From Fredinandcohnia humi (GTDB lineage: Bacteria > Bacillota > Bacilli > Bacillales > Bacillaceae_L), in the NCBI RefSeq assembly GCF_001439915.1, contig NZ_LMBW01000002.1, positions 306,830 through 370,829 of the forward strand: a stretch of DNA of 64,000 bases, in the 5' to 3' direction. This document shows positions 35,557 to 45,236 of this stretch, one piece after another. The notes beneath the pieces were generated by a model. That model did no database searches and had not been told where the DNA came from. It worked only from the letters and a program-made list of their open reading frames with translations. The position numbers were made by a program, and so were the translations under genes. Position 1 is the first letter of the stretch, and every line of letters starts with the position of its first letter.

Positions 35557-36200
35557 ACCTGTCCATTCCATTCTTTATAAAATTGTTCAAGAAACGCTAA
35601 CATAAAATCGTGGCGTTCCTGTGCTACCTCTTTTGCTGCGTTCGTATTAAGTGTATCTTTCAATTTTAATAATTTTTCATAAAAGTGATTGACTGCTGTG
35701 GATTTGCCGTTTCTGTACTCTTCCTTTGTCAAGACTTCACGATAAGGTAGGTCCGGATCATACATTAAATCACCATGTGCGCCCGCATAGGCAAAGGTTC
35801 TTGCGATTCCGATGGCACCAATCGCATCCAAGCGGTCAGCATCCTGAACAACCTTCCCTTCAATTGTCTTCATTGGAGGTCGGTTTCCACCCTTAAAGGA
35901 CATTGTTGAAATAATCTCAATGATCTCCTCTTGGTCGGAATTAGGTATATGTATGGAAGCTAGCCATTTACACACTTTTCCGAGGCCTTCTTCTTCTGAT
36001 TTATTTAATTTTTCATCTGCCACGTCATGTAATAATGCTGCCATTTCAACGATGAATAAATTAGCATTTTCATTTTCACCAATTTGTAAGGCTGCCTTTC
36101 TGACTCGTTCAATATGCCACCAATCGTGTCCACTGCTATCAGACGACAGAATATTTTTTACAAAAGTAATTGTTGCTTCAATTATTTTTTGATTCTCCAT
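35553..36200 (-). CDS. ypgQ: HD-domain hydrolase YpgQ
   Basis: 215 residues. HD residues are visible in HDWWHIERV (about 26), ALLHDVADEKL (about 60) and the distal Asp in VVQDADRLDAIGAIGIAR (about 130). B. subtilis YpgQ hydrolyses nucleotides (pyrophosphatase-like activity on dNTP). Start at 36200, with GGAGG 5 nt upstream. Four-base ATGA overlap with the ABC-F gene downstream. Confidence 0.92.
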   Translation of the reverse strand: MENQKIIEATITFVKNILSSDSSGHDWWHIERVRKAALQIGENENANLFIVEMAALLHDVADEKLNKSEEEGLGKVCKWLASIHIPNSDQEEIIEIISTMSFKGGNRPPMKTIEGKVVQDADRLDAIGAIGIARTFAYAGAHGDLMYDPDLPYREVLTKEEYRNGKSTAVNHFYEKLLKLKDTLNTNAAKEVAQERHDFMLAFLEQFYKEWNGQV

Positions 36201-36289
36201 TTTATCCTCCACTGACATCAATATCGTAACCATTGTACCATATTACAGTCGACTGAACTGTATCGCACTGATAGTGACGTGCATAAAAT

Positions 36290-36315
36290 AAAAAAAGCTA
36301 GAGGAACTCCAGCTT
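36290..36315 (-). terminator. Minus-strand terminator upstream of ypgQ
   Basis: AAGCTGGAG / CTCTAGCTT stem with TTTTTTT on the minus strand; it would stop degV transcripts, which run antisense across the 36340-36588 gene. Confidence 0.7.
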
Positions 36316-36339
36316 AAGTTGAAAGGCGGTAAAACATAT

Positions 36340-36588
36340 ATGTATCACTCAAATGATAAAATTTCGGAAATTGGAACAGCATGGTATGGTCGTCATGTCG
36401 TATTGATTACTTGTAATCCCGTTACCAATCAATTTCTACAACTTCATAAGAGCCTTCATGCTCCAACAGAGCCGCCACACCCAAATTGCGCGGAAACAAT
36501 ATCCCAATTCTTAAGCATTGGGTATAAAATCGTGGCTATTGCTCCCCTGTCTCATAATAACGAGGTGCAATATGTGCTAGCTAAATAA
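36340..36588 (+). CDS. Small protein of unknown function
   Basis: 82 residues beginning MYHSNDKISEIGTAWYG. The ATG at 36340 follows AAAGGCGGT with 9-nt spacing. It holds a central Pro-His segment (LHAPTEPPHPNCAETISQFLSIGYK) and no membrane helix. The gene ends 1 bp before the degV stop on the opposite strand, so the two are tightly convergent and no terminator for the plus strand is visible. No family recognised. Confidence 0.65.
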   Translation: MYHSNDKISEIGTAWYGRHVVLITCNPVTNQFLQLHKSLHAPTEPPHPNCAETISQFLSIGYKIVAIAPLSHNNEVQYVLAK

Positions 36589-36589
36589 C

Positions 36590-37435
36590 CTATTTACTCA
36601 TCCAGCTAATTCCGATTGTATTTTCACCAGCATGGACACCGATTGCCACCCCAAGTGGACACGCTTTAATCGATATGGTTTCCGGTGCAAATTCTCTAAT
36701 CTTCTTTTCCCATTCCTTCGTTTTGGAATCGTCCAAGCCATATAAAATATAAACCTCTTCAATTTGATTATTCGCGAGAGCATCCTCCAAATAACCAAGG
36801 ATTTTACTTGTTGCTTTATTTTCAGAGCGCACCTTTTCTTTTACCGATAGAGCACCATCGTTAATCTGGATGACCGGCTTTATTTGCAACATGCTGCCAA
36901 GATAGTATTGGGCAGTGTTCATTCGTCCACTTCGGTGCAATTGTTCTAAGCTGCCGATAATCACGTATGTTTCTAGTCTTTCGGCTAAATCAGCAATATG
37001 ATTCTTAACCTCCGCAGAAGTCTTACCATCCCGGATAAGTTTCATCCCTTCCTTCATTAACTTTGACATCATGTAGGTTAGGGTTTTTGAATCAATTACT
37101 GTTACTGGTATATTCACTAATTCGGCTGCTTGTCTCGCAGAAGAAACGGTTCCGCTTAATTTTTCAGAGATATGAACGGAGATGATCTCATCATATTTTC
37201 CTTCAAGACTATTATATAATTCCACAAAGCTTCCAATGGAAGGCTGTGACGTCTTCGGATTGGTTTTAGCGGTTTTTAACCGTTCAAAAAACTGAGCCGG
37301 TGTAATCGTAACCCCGTCACGGTATTCTTCCTCATCAAAAAAGACTGTCATTGGAATAACGTAAATATCCTCATGATTCGAAAGCTCCTCATCTAAAAAT
37401 CCCGTACTATCTGTAACCCATGCGATTTTTCCCAT
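36590..37435 (-). CDS. DegV family fatty-acid-binding protein (second copy)
   Basis: 281 residues. Family features: AWVTDSTGFL, NPKTSQPSIGSF ligand loop, SVHISEKLSGTVSSARQ, LHRSGRMNTAQYYLGSMLQIKP and the C-terminal GVHAGENTIG. Probably a FakB-like fatty-acid carrier with a chain preference different from the paralogue at 22.7 kb. AAGGGGGCGG upstream of the ATG. It converges on the small plus-strand gene. Confidence 0.92.
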   Translation of the reverse strand: MGKIAWVTDSTGFLDEELSNHEDIYVIPMTVFFDEEEYRDGVTITPAQFFERLKTAKTNPKTSQPSIGSFVELYNSLEGKYDEIISVHISEKLSGTVSSARQAAELVNIPVTVIDSKTLTYMMSKLMKEGMKLIRDGKTSAEVKNHIADLAERLETYVIIGSLEQLHRSGRMNTAQYYLGSMLQIKPVIQINDGALSVKEKVRSENKATSKILGYLEDALANNQIEEVYILYGLDDSKTKEWEKKIREFAPETISIKACPLGVAIGVHAGENTIGISWMSK

Positions 37436-37529
37436 GAAACCGCCCCCTTATCTGTCTTTATTACTATATATGCTCTTACTATATCACAAAGCAATATATA
37501 ATTATCTGAAAAATTAAATAGTTTAGTGT

Positions 37530-37551
37530 AAAAAAAGAGGCAGAACGCCTC
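37530..37551 (-). terminator. Terminator after the 169-residue gene
   Basis: GAGGC / GCCTC stem with a 5-nt loop extended by flanking G-C, followed by TTTTTTT on the minus strand. Confidence 0.75.
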
Positions 37552-38061
37552 CTATTTTTTAGCTTTCTGTAATTGATGAATGGAATCAATGATATAGTCA
37601 ATCATTTCGAGTAAGTCATCGATATTGTCTTCATGTATTAATCGGTGAAAAATAATTTTACTATTGTTTGTATATCGATTTTCCGAACCGTATTGGTACG
37701 AAATTTCCTGTTGGATTTCCCGTGTGTTGCCCCAGATGGTGGTCAGTACTTGTTCAATTGCAGGACAAGCGTCCAGTGTATTCAGCTTAAAAATAAAACC
37801 AATTTCAAGGACACAGCCTGGATTTCCTTCCGTATTTCTTAGTTCAGTGACCAGATTATCGAGGTCTATTTTCAAATCAATATAGGATACGATTTCGTCA
37901 TTTGTTTTGTCTTTAAAGGTAATCCGGTAACGCCTGCCCATTTTCGCCATATCGACCTGATCCTGACGATCAATAATCAGAATTTGTCCCTCTAAGTCTA
38001 AATCATAAAGGGCCCCTTCAATAACAACCTTCAAATTTTCAAATACAGTTGGATCAAACAT
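37552..38061 (-). CDS. Protein of unknown function, 169 residues
   Basis: Starts MFDPTVFENLKVVIEGALYD at 38061 with AGGCAGGG upstream, 22 bp after the fhs stop on the same strand, so it may be co-transcribed with fhs. Mixed alpha/beta, cytoplasmic, ending in a helix (NIDDLLEMIDYIIDSIHQLQ). A single pair of Cys. No family recognised. Confidence 0.75.
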   Translation of the reverse strand: MFDPTVFENLKVVIEGALYDLDLEGQILIIDRQDQVDMAKMGRRYRITFKDKTNDEIVSYIDLKIDLDNLVTELRNTEGNPGCVLEIGFIFKLNTLDACPAIEQVLTTIWGNTREIQQEISYQYGSENRYTNNSKIIFHRLIHEDNIDDLLEMIDYIIDSIHQLQKAKK

Positions 38062-38083
38062 GATTATCCCTGCCTTTATTCGT

Positions 38084-39772
38084 TTAAAACAACCCGACTG
38101 CTTTACCGTCTTTACTAACATCCATGTTGAGCGCGGATGGTTTTTTCGGTAGTCCTGGCATGGTCATAACTTCACCCGTTAAAGCAACGATAAAACCTGC
38201 ACCGATAGATGGTCTGAATTCACGGATTGTAATTGTAAAATCAGTTGGTCGTCCAAGCCTGGTTGGGTCATCAGAAAGTGAGTATTGGGTTTTCGCCATA
38301 CAAATTGGCAGATTACCCCAACCGAATTTTTCGAAATCGCTTATTTGCTTTTTCGCCTTTCCAGAAAACTCTACATCCTTCGCTCCGTAAACCGTTCTGG
38401 CAATCGTTTTTACCTTTTCTTCAATTGAAGCAGATAATTCGTAAATCGGTGCAAATTGATTTTCTCCCGTTTTGATGACTTCGAGCAACTTCTCGGCAAG
38501 CTCGACTCCACCTTCGCCACCCTTTTCCCAAACTTCTGTAAGGGCAACTGGATACGAATGTTCCGCGCACCAGGATTCAATTTTCTTTACTTCTTTTTCG
38601 GTATCTGTAACAAATCGATTAATAGCTACTACAAATGGCAATCCGAAAGCTTGAACCGTTTCAATATGCTTTTGCAGGTTCTCTAAGCCTTTCGCTAAAG
38701 CCTCGACATTCTCATATTTAAGATTTTCCTTTGCCACACCACCATGCATTTTTAAAGCACGATTTGTCGCGACAATGATAACTGCCTCTGGCTTAATATT
38801 TGCGTACCTTGCTTTAATGTCAAGAAATTTCTCAGCACCAAGATCAGCACCAAATCCACCCTCTGTTAACACATAGTCGGCTAATTTCGCTGCCATTTTT
38901 GTGGCAATAACAGAATTACAGCCATGGGCGATATTGGCGAAAGGTCCACCATGAATCAATGCAGGTGTGTGTTCAAGTGTTTGAACTAAATTTGGTTTAA
39001 GCGCATCCTTTAATAAAAGCGTAAGCGCACCTTCTGCTCCAAGATCGCTAGCTGTGACCGGTTGTTTATGTATATTATAGGCTACTACAATTTTAGATAA
39101 TTTTTTCTTCAAATCCTGCAAATCTGTTGCAAGGCAGAAAATGGCCATAATCTCAGATGCTACGGTAATATCAAAGCCGTCCTCACGCGGAACACCCTGG
39201 GTTGGTCCTCCAAGCCCGACAATCACGTTTCTTAGGGCACGGTCATTTAAATCCACAACCCGCTTCCACGTAACTCGTCTGACATCAATTTGAAGCTCAT
39301 TTCCCTGATGGATATGGTTATCAATTAAGGCAGACAACGTGTTATTTGCAGTCGTAATCGCGTGAAAATCACCGGTAAAATGCAGATTGATATCCTCCAT
39401 TGGGATTACCTGTGAATAACCGCCACCTGTTGCTCCGCCTTTAATCCCCATTGTTGGTCCCAGGGATGGTTCCCTCATCGCGATCATTGCACTTTTTCCA
39501 AGCTTCGCAAGTCCTTGTCCAAGCCCCACCGTTACGGTCGACTTTCCTTCACCTGCTGGAGTTGGATTAATGGATGTAACTAGAATGACTTTACCATCTT
39601 TTTTCTTTTCAAGGCGCTTCATCACATCCAAAGAAATTTTTGCTTTGTAATGACCATAGGGTTCGACTTCTTCATCAAGTAAATCAAGCTGCTGCACAAT
39701 CTCATTGATTGGTTTTAATTCGGCCTCTTGAGCAATTTCAATATCAGACTTATAGTTCGTTGATAATTCCAT
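38084..39772 (-). CDS. fhs: Formate-tetrahydrofolate ligase
   Basis: 562 residues. It makes 10-formyl-THF from formate, THF and ATP. The P-loop-like [41 protein letters not shown]-like [17 protein letters not shown], and [13 protein letters not shown] are family blocks. Start at 39772 after GGGGGAATTG; an upstream TTG extension reaches into the repeat. It diverges from metA across a gap that holds repeat copy C. Confidence 0.96.
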   Translation of the reverse strand: MELSTNYKSDIEIAQEAELKPINEIVQQLDLLDEEVEPYGHYKAKISLDVMKRLEKKKDGKVILVTSINPTPAGEGKSTVTVGLGQGLAKLGKSAMIAMREPSLGPTMGIKGGATGGGYSQVIPMEDINLHFTGDFHAITTANNTLSALIDNHIHQGNELQIDVRRVTWKRVVDLNDRALRNVIVGLGGPTQGVPREDGFDITVASEIMAIFCLATDLQDLKKKLSKIVVAYNIHKQPVTASDLGAEGALTLLLKDALKPNLVQTLEHTPALIHGGPFANIAHGCNSVIATKMAAKLADYVLTEGGFGADLGAEKFLDIKARYANIKPEAVIIVATNRALKMHGGVAKENLKYENVEALAKGLENLQKHIETVQAFGLPFVVAINRFVTDTEKEVKKIESWCAEHSYPVALTEVWEKGGEGGVELAEKLLEVIKTGENQFAPIYELSASIEEKVKTIARTVYGAKDVEFSGKAKKQISDFEKFGWGNLPICMAKTQYSLSDDPTRLGRPTDFTITIREFRPSIGAGFIVALTGEVMTMPGLPKKPSALNMDVSKDGKAVGLF

Positions 39773-39801
39773 GCACAATTCCCCCAAGACTCTATTAGTA
39801 A

Positions 39802-39933
39802 TCAAATGCGCCTTGGCGTATTTGCGCCCGATTTTTTTCGAGCATGCTCGAAAAATTTCCTTTAAAAAATCGTGGCATCCGCCGGGGCTTTAACTTTATT
39901 CAGAGAAGTCGGGACTTCTGCTGAATAAAGTTA
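39802..39933 (-). repeat. Modular dispersed repeat, copy C (short form), in the fhs leader
   Basis: TCAAATGCGCCttGGCGTATTTGCGCCCG, then the palindrome TTTCGAGCatGCTCGAAA, a CCTTTAAAAAATCGTGGCATCC link, and the terminal hairpin AACTTTATTCAG...CTGAATAAAGTT around GAAGTCGGGACTTC. It lacks the GGCCCAC and TTGCCAC hairpins of the long form. It ends 30 bp upstream of the fhs start. The rest of the 410-bp fhs-metA gap holds AT-rich sequence and the likely metA promoter. Confidence 0.85.
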
Positions 39934-40049
39934 TCATTCTTTACCATTTCTATCTTACCTTATTCAGTATCCAGGTTTAAAGGGAAACCACTAATTTTTA
40001 TCGATTTCCTTTATCCCTAAAAACGAGTGAAGATTTTTTAATTGATATT

Positions 40050-40080
40050 CATATGCGAATTGTTGTAAAATTTCAATTAT
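40050..40080 (+). promoter_or_regulatory. Possible sigma-A promoter of metA
   Basis: TTGATA near 40041-40046 and TAAAAT near 40065-40070 with an 18-bp spacer, about 110 bp upstream of the start. No S-box riboswitch is recognisable in the leader. Weak call. Confidence 0.3.
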
Positions 40081-40182
40081 AGAATAAAAGCTCAAGCGAC
40101 TTGGATACACCCATTAAGATATATACATTGTATTACGTAATAAAATTTACTATTTATACGAGAAAATAGGGGGATGATAGGA

Positions 40183-41088
40183 TTGCCAATTAATATACCT
40201 CATGACCTGCCAGCAAAAGAAGTGTTAGAATCAGAAAATATATTTGTGATGGATGAGGACCGTGCCTATAGCCAAGACATTCGTCCACTTAATATAGTAA
40301 TCTTAAACATTATGCCTGAGAAAGTACGAACAGAAACTCAGCTTCTTAGACTTCTAGGAAACTCCCCATTGCAGCTGAATATTACGTTTATATTCCCGGA
40401 AACTCATGTTGCAAAAAACACAGGAAAGAATCATCTTGATAAATTTTACACAACCTTTTCTGACATTAAGCACAGAAAATTTGATGGAATGATCATTACA
40501 GGGGCACCCATCGAGCACCTTTCATTTGAGGATGTTAATTATTGGGAAGAGCTAGAAGAAATCATGGAATGGACAAAAACAAATGTAACCTCGACCTTAC
40601 ATATTTGCTGGGGCGCACAAGCTGGACTCTTTTATCATTATGGAGTCAAGAAATATCCGCTACCTGAGAAATGTACCGGTGTGTTTCACCATCGCGTCGT
40701 AAAAAAGGATGTAAATCTTGTTCGCGGCTTTGATGATTACTATTTTGTACCACATTCCCGTTTTACGGAGGTAACACTCCAGGAGATTGAAAATACAGAA
40801 GGCTTAACATTGCTGTCTTCTTCTGAAGATGCCGGTGTGTGTCTTGTTGCCTCAAATGACGGGAAGCATATTTTCTTAACTGGACACCCTGAATACGATA
40901 TCAATACGTTAAAAGAGGAATATGAACGCGATCTTGCAAAAGGAAAGAAGATTATTCCGGTTAATTATTTTCCGAATAATGACCCAGACAATCAACCGGT
41001 ACATAGCTGGAGATCGCATTCCTATTTATTGTTTGCGAATTGGCTTAATTATTATGTTTATCAAGAAACACCGTATAATTGGGAATAA
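40183..41088 (+). CDS. metA: Homoserine O-acetyltransferase
   Basis: 301 residues when started at TTG 40183 ([11 protein letters not shown]), the B. subtilis MetA length; the ATG at 40174 touches the ribosome site and is unlikely. It acylates homoserine for methionine synthesis. Catalytic Cys142 is in HICWGAQAG, and GHPEYD carries the conserved Glu. Residue 111 is Glu (TGAPIEHL), the position that favours acetyl-CoA over succinyl-CoA in this family. Ends in a strong terminator. Confidence 0.96.
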   Translation: MPINIPHDLPAKEVLESENIFVMDEDRAYSQDIRPLNIVILNIMPEKVRTETQLLRLLGNSPLQLNITFIFPETHVAKNTGKNHLDKFYTTFSDIKHRKFDGMIITGAPIEHLSFEDVNYWEELEEIMEWTKTNVTSTLHICWGAQAGLFYHYGVKKYPLPEKCTGVFHHRVVKKDVNLVRGFDDYYFVPHSRFTEVTLQEIENTEGLTLLSSSEDAGVCLVASNDGKHIFLTGHPEYDINTLKEEYERDLAKGKKIIPVNYFPNNDPDNQPVHSWRSHSYLLFANWLNYYVYQETPYNWE

Positions 41089-41093
41089 ACAGA

Positions 41094-41123
41094 AGGTATC
41101 TCGCGACGGAGATACCTTTTTTT
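41094..41123. terminator. Terminator of metA
   Basis: AAGGTATCTC / GAGATACCTT stem (10 bp, 6-nt loop), then TTTTTTT; also at the end of the convergent methyltransferase gene. Confidence 0.88.
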
Positions 41124-41802
41124 ATTCTTTTCTTAAAATAGACACCCACATGAACGACAATGCTTGTTTTAGCTCTCTTGGGAGCCCGTTTGCCATATCT
41201 TTACTTACAGCATCCTTATAAACCGGTTGTCCATCGACAACTGACCAGCCGTTTTCTGAAACCAATTGTTCAAATTCCCAGGGCATCATCGTGTTTTGGA
41301 TGACTTTTTTACCATACAGTCGGGGATATGCATTTTGCCTAGGCCCTGCTGTTGGTCCTAATATTCCCGCACAAAAAATACCACCGGGTTTTGTTATTCT
41401 TTTTATTTCATTGATTGCCTGTAAAGGGACCTCTGTCCACTCAATTGAGTTGATTGCCATGACGCCTGAAAAAATTTCATCTTTAAAAGGCAAAGCGGTC
41501 AAATCACCTTGTGTAAATGAAAGACCTTCAGTCCTGTTTCGTTTATTTGCTTTTTCAACCATTTCAGCTGAAATATCAACACCAACCACCTGATAACCAC
41601 GCTTAGTAAGTAAAAATGACCCATAGCCATCTCCACAGCCTGCATCTAAAATAGACCCTTCTTTCTGTAGAAACGTTGAAAAAAACGGAAGAATTGTTGA
41701 ACGACTCCCAGAATTCCACATCGCTTGGCTTTGCTTGCTCCAAAAATCAGCCCGGCCATCCCATTGTTTTTCCGCTTCTTCATGCCATTTGAAATCAGCC
41801 AT
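41122..41802 (-). CDS. Class I SAM-dependent methyltransferase
   Basis: About 226 residues. Motif I is ILDAGCGDGYGSFLLTKRGY, followed by VVGVDIS, FTQGDLTALPF and the EWTEVP region, a Methyltransf_11-type enzyme; substrate unknown. Start at 41802, with AAAGGGTGA upstream. It may be co-transcribed after the tetR gene, 93 bp away. Confidence 0.88.
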   Translation of the reverse strand: MADFKWHEEAEKQWDGRADFWSKQSQAMWNSGSRSTILPFFSTFLQKEGSILDAGCGDGYGSFLLTKRGYQVVGVDISAEMVEKANKRNRTEGLSFTQGDLTALPFKDEIFSGVMAINSIEWTEVPLQAINEIKRITKPGGIFCAGILGPTAGPRQNAYPRLYGKKVIQNTMMPWEFEQLVSENGWSVVDGQPVYKDAVSKDMANGLPRELKQALSFMWVSILRKE

Positions 41803-41894
41803 CCCGATCACCCTTTCCAATATCCACCATTAATTATATCAATAAAACTAGAAAAACAAACGAGTACGACCTCGTATTCATTACACAAATAAAC

Positions 41895-42521
41895 TTATTC
41901 CTGCATGCCAAGATTTACGAACGCCGAAATCACGATACGGTTGAGCAAACGAGAAATTTCTTCAAAATTGAGTTCTTCAATATTAGTATCAAAAAAGAGT
42001 TTCATAATGACTTCATTGATTGCTCCAACCATAGCCTGAGCAACAATTCTCATTTCTTTTTGCGTAATAGTTGTTGGCAGCTCTGTTTCTACAGTCTCTA
42101 AAATGATGGTAGCAAACACCTGGTGGGACCGCTGCCTAACTAATTCAACATTTCGAGATACCCCAACTGATTCGACTAATAAAATTTGGGCAACATTTTT
42201 ATTTTCAAAGCAGATTTGGATATAACGATTAATCCCTGCAAATGCCTTGTATGTCATTCTTTCTTCCTGTAAAATCGCATGCCTTACTTCCTCAGCCATT
42301 TCATTGCCAAGTTGTTCAAACAAAGCAACCATAAGATCCTCTTTACTTTTAAAATGCTGATAGTAGGTAGTCTTTGAGACTCTCGCCATTTCCACAATTT
42401 CAAGCACAGATGTTTTTTGGTATCCCGCTTCAGTAAAAAGCTTTATTCCCGCATATACTAGTTTTTCTCTTGCTTCTATTGGCATTTCTGTAACAAATAA
42501 CAAATCAATCCATCCATTCAT
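41895..42521 (-). CDS. TetR family transcriptional regulator
   Basis: 208 residues. N-terminal helix-turn-helix (about 18-62): KLFTEAGYQKTSVLEIVEMARVSKTTYYQHFKSKEDL, the TetR hallmark. The remainder is the helical ligand domain. The start at 42521 has no clear ribosome site; an ATG at codon 13 is the alternative. A palindrome lies immediately upstream (42524-42544). The likely targets are itself and the following methyltransferase gene. Confidence 0.9.
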   Translation of the reverse strand: MNGWIDLLFVTEMPIEAREKLVYAGIKLFTEAGYQKTSVLEIVEMARVSKTTYYQHFKSKEDLMVALFEQLGNEMAEEVRHAILQEERMTYKAFAGINRYIQICFENKNVAQILLVESVGVSRNVELVRQRSHQVFATIILETVETELPTTITQKEMRIVAQAMVGAINEVIMKLFFDTNIEELNFEEISRLLNRIVISAFVNLGMQE

Positions 42522-42523
42522 TT

Positions 42524-42544
42524 AATACGGTACGTATCAGTATT
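42524..42544. promoter_or_regulatory. Candidate TetR operator
   Basis: Imperfect palindrome AATAC-gg-TACGTA-tca-GTATT ending 3 bp before the tetR start codon, with an AT-rich promoter-like region behind it. Confidence 0.45.
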
Positions 42545-42589
42545 TCATTTATATTGTATATTTTATAGGTCTGAATTTCAAGAAAATTA

Positions 42590-42625
42590 AAAAAAGGAAG
42601 AAAAGACAATCTATCTTTCCTTCCT
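42590..42625 (-). terminator. Terminator of topB
   Basis: AGGAAGGAAAGA / TCTTTTCTTCCT arms with T-run on the minus strand. Confidence 0.65.
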
Positions 42626-42630
42626 TTCGT

Positions 42631-44811
42631 TTAGTTCCCGTTTGGCACTTTTGCCGGAAATTCAAATTCTATTCTCTGAGTTTGCTCATTCCATTTCAAG
42701 TAAGCATCAAAAGTTTTACTGTCTTTTTTAAAGCCTTTAATGAGATTTGTTTTATTTCCTGAGAGTAGCTTCCCAGCATTTGTTTTTGAAATCGGTTTTC
42801 CTAAAATTTTTCCTGATAGGGTGAATTGGCAACCATTTGTTTTATAGTTTGCACAGCCATAAAAATTGCCTTTATTAATCACATTTCCGCCACATTTCTT
42901 ACAGGTTCCCACCACTGTTCCAATTTCTTTTTTATTGTATGTGCTTTTCTGGGAACTCATATTCTCCACATTCACATTTGAAAGATCCCAAGCTCCACTT
43001 TGCTCTTTCGCATCGTCAATGATTTTTTGGGAAAGCTTTTTAGTCTGCATCATAAAGGATGCTGGTGAGGCTTGCCCTTGCCCTATTTCATGCAGACGCT
43101 GTTCCCATTTCGCTGTCATTTCAGGAGACGCAAGGATTTTATCACCAATGACATCAATTAAAAGAATTCCTTTTTCCGTCGCAAATACTTGGTTCTTCTC
43201 AACCTTAATATAGTTCCGATCTTGCAGCATCGTGATAATACCCGCACGTGTCGCTTCCGTACCAAGTCCTTCCGTTTTGGCGAGAATTTTCTCTAGTTCA
43301 TCATTCTCAATATGCTTACCAGCCGTTTTCATCAGTGTAATAAGCTGCCCTTCCGTATAACGCTTAGGTGGCTGAGTTTTACCTTCTTTTGTATAGCTTT
43401 TTTCAACTACACCAGATTCACCTTTTTCAAGCGGAGGCAGGATGACATCATTATCCTTTGAATCCTCTTGAAATAGGACCTTTCTCCATCCTTCCTGGAG
43501 CATTACCTTCCCTTTTGTGATGAATTCAGCACGCTTGTCCACCAAAGTTTTAATAGTTGTATAGTTAAAAATCGCCTGCTTATAATGTGCTGCAATCAAT
43601 CGTTTTACAATCAAATCATAGATTTTCTTTTCATCACCTGATAGCTTTGCAGGATTTGGAACCTGCTCGGTTGGAATGATGGCATAGTGATCGGTTACCT
43701 TTTTCTCATTCACATAACGAGAATTATTAAATATGGACGTTACTGGAGTTGGAAAATAAGCTTGATAGTCTTCAAGTTTTTGAAGCTTGGAAAAAATATC
43801 AGGGATGGTCCCAGCCTCTCCTTTTGTGATATAGCTCGAATCGGAACGAGGATAAGAAATAATTCCTTTCGTATAAAGGCTTTGTGCAACATCTAATGTC
43901 TTTTTCGGTGAAAACTTAAAGGCCTTGTTTGCAAGTGCCTGAAGACTTGACAAATTAAATAATAAAGGTGGTTGATATTCTTTCTTTTCAATTTCCACTT
44001 CAGCAATTTCAGCAGGCTTATCCTTACAGAACGCCGCAATTTTCTCTGCCATTTCCTTTGAAGAAACCCTTGACTCGTTATCCTTCATCCATTTTCCTTC
44101 ATAGTGTTTTCCACCCATTTGAAAGTTTGCAAAAACCTCCCAAAACGGCTCAGATTTAAAATTCGCAATTTCCTTTTCGCGTTTTACAATCAGCGCCAAT
44201 GTCGGAGTCTGAACTCTTCCTGCGGAAAATACGTCGGAAATTCCTTTTTGCTTTAACAATAACGTGTAAACTCTTGAGGCGTTCATGCCGACAATCCAAT
44301 CGGCACACGCACGTGCTCTCGCTTCATAATAGAGATTCCGTGTGTCCTGCTCTAATAAAAGATTCTGAAAACCTTCTGTCACTGCTTTTTCAGTTAAAGA
44401 AGAAATCCATAATCGTTTCAACGGCTTTGTCACCTTAGCCATCTCAATAATATTTCGTATTATCAATTCCCCTTCACGACCAGCATCACCCGCATGAATG
44501 ATTTCTGTTACTCCTGGTTGTCGAAGAAGATTTTTGATGATTGTAAACTGTTTTGATTTCGATTTCATGACCCGATATAAAAAATGGTCTGGAATGATAG
44601 GGAGCGTTTCAATTCGCCAGCTTTTCCAGGCAGGATTATATTCTTCGGGGGGTATCAACTCACAAATATGGCCAACTGCCCATGTAAAATAAGCCCCTTT
44701 CGGGAATAGTGGATTTGGTCCAACCTCAATAAACCCTTGAGACTTCCTACTCCTAAAAGGAGCAGCAAGCTTCGTCGCTTGGTCTGGTTTTTCCGCGATT
44801 ATCACTTTCAT
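42631..44811 (-). CDS. topB: DNA topoisomerase III
   Basis: 726 residues, the B. subtilis length. Type IA enzyme with N-terminal TOPRIM (KVIIAEKPDQATKLA, and the acidic AGDAGREGE), central gate, and active-site Tyr in GIISYPRSDSSYI. A C-terminal zinc-like finger (CKKCGG...CANYKTNGC) is present. It decatenates DNA. Start at 44811, after AGAGGA. Confidence 0.96.
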   Translation of the reverse strand: MKVIIAEKPDQATKLAAPFRSRKSQGFIEVGPNPLFPKGAYFTWAVGHICELIPPEEYNPAWKSWRIETLPIIPDHFLYRVMKSKSKQFTIIKNLLRQPGVTEIIHAGDAGREGELIIRNIIEMAKVTKPLKRLWISSLTEKAVTEGFQNLLLEQDTRNLYYEARARACADWIVGMNASRVYTLLLKQKGISDVFSAGRVQTPTLALIVKREKEIANFKSEPFWEVFANFQMGGKHYEGKWMKDNESRVSSKEMAEKIAAFCKDKPAEIAEVEIEKKEYQPPLLFNLSSLQALANKAFKFSPKKTLDVAQSLYTKGIISYPRSDSSYITKGEAGTIPDIFSKLQKLEDYQAYFPTPVTSIFNNSRYVNEKKVTDHYAIIPTEQVPNPAKLSGDEKKIYDLIVKRLIAAHYKQAIFNYTTIKTLVDKRAEFITKGKVMLQEGWRKVLFQEDSKDNDVILPPLEKGESGVVEKSYTKEGKTQPPKRYTEGQLITLMKTAGKHIENDELEKILAKTEGLGTEATRAGIITMLQDRNYIKVEKNQVFATEKGILLIDVIGDKILASPEMTAKWEQRLHEIGQGQASPASFMMQTKKLSQKIIDDAKEQSGAWDLSNVNVENMSSQKSTYNKKEIGTVVGTCKKCGGNVINKGNFYGCANYKTNGCQFTLSGKILGKPISKTNAGKLLSGNKTNLIKGFKKDSKTFDAYLKWNEQTQRIEFEFPAKVPNGN

Positions 44812-44926
44812 ATTAATCCTCTTTTCAATTTCACTAATCAATTAATTGTATCAAAATTTACTTAGTTTTAGGAATAGAGATTTTTGTGGGGAAATTCGAA
44901 GGTAAATTGTAGAACGTCAGGGGGTT

Positions 44927-44951
44927 AAAAAACCATTCAGGATGGTTTTTT
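44927..44951 (-). terminator. Terminator of the 44.9-45.2 kb gene
   Basis: AAAAAACCAT / ATGGTTTTTT stem, overlapping the gene's last codons. Confidence 0.8.
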
Positions 44952-45218
44952 AGCTTCCCTATTATCAAGATGAATTTGGGTATGATCCACAAAATGATGG
45001 ATGGATATGACCGTTACTTCACCGTGCTGGACAGTTCCAACAGCAAAGCGACCTTTATCATCCTCCACAATAAACGAAGTTCCATGACCGGCAATCAAAA
45101 TCTTGTCACAAATGGAAATAATTTTATGATACAAATAATCCTTATTGACATTCATATTTTTTGTTTGAGAGGTAAACCGGATAATAATTTCTTTCCCATT
45201 ATATTTGTGTCTGAACAT
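44937..45218 (-). CDS. Conserved small protein of unknown function
   Basis: 93 residues, cytoplasmic, mixed alpha/beta (KEIIIRFTSQTKNMNVNKDYLYHKI then ISIHHFVDHTQIHLDNREA). GGGGG lies about 10 nt upstream of the ATG at 45218. A GTG directly before it is the alternative. Preceded directly by repeat copy D, and behind the HD-GYP gene on the same strand. No family recognised; the His-rich IHHFVDHTQIH could bind metal. Confidence 0.72.
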   Translation of the reverse strand: MFRHKYNGKEIIIRFTSQTKNMNVNKDYLYHKIISICDKILIAGHGTSFIVEDDKGRFAVGTVQHGEVTVISIHHFVDHTQIHLDNREAKKPS

Positions 45219-45236
45219 CACATCAGCCCCCTATAT

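Noticed and set aside
39934-40182. S-box (SAM) riboswitch before metA
   Set aside because: Looked for the conserved SAM-I core and a terminator before the start; neither is recognisable.
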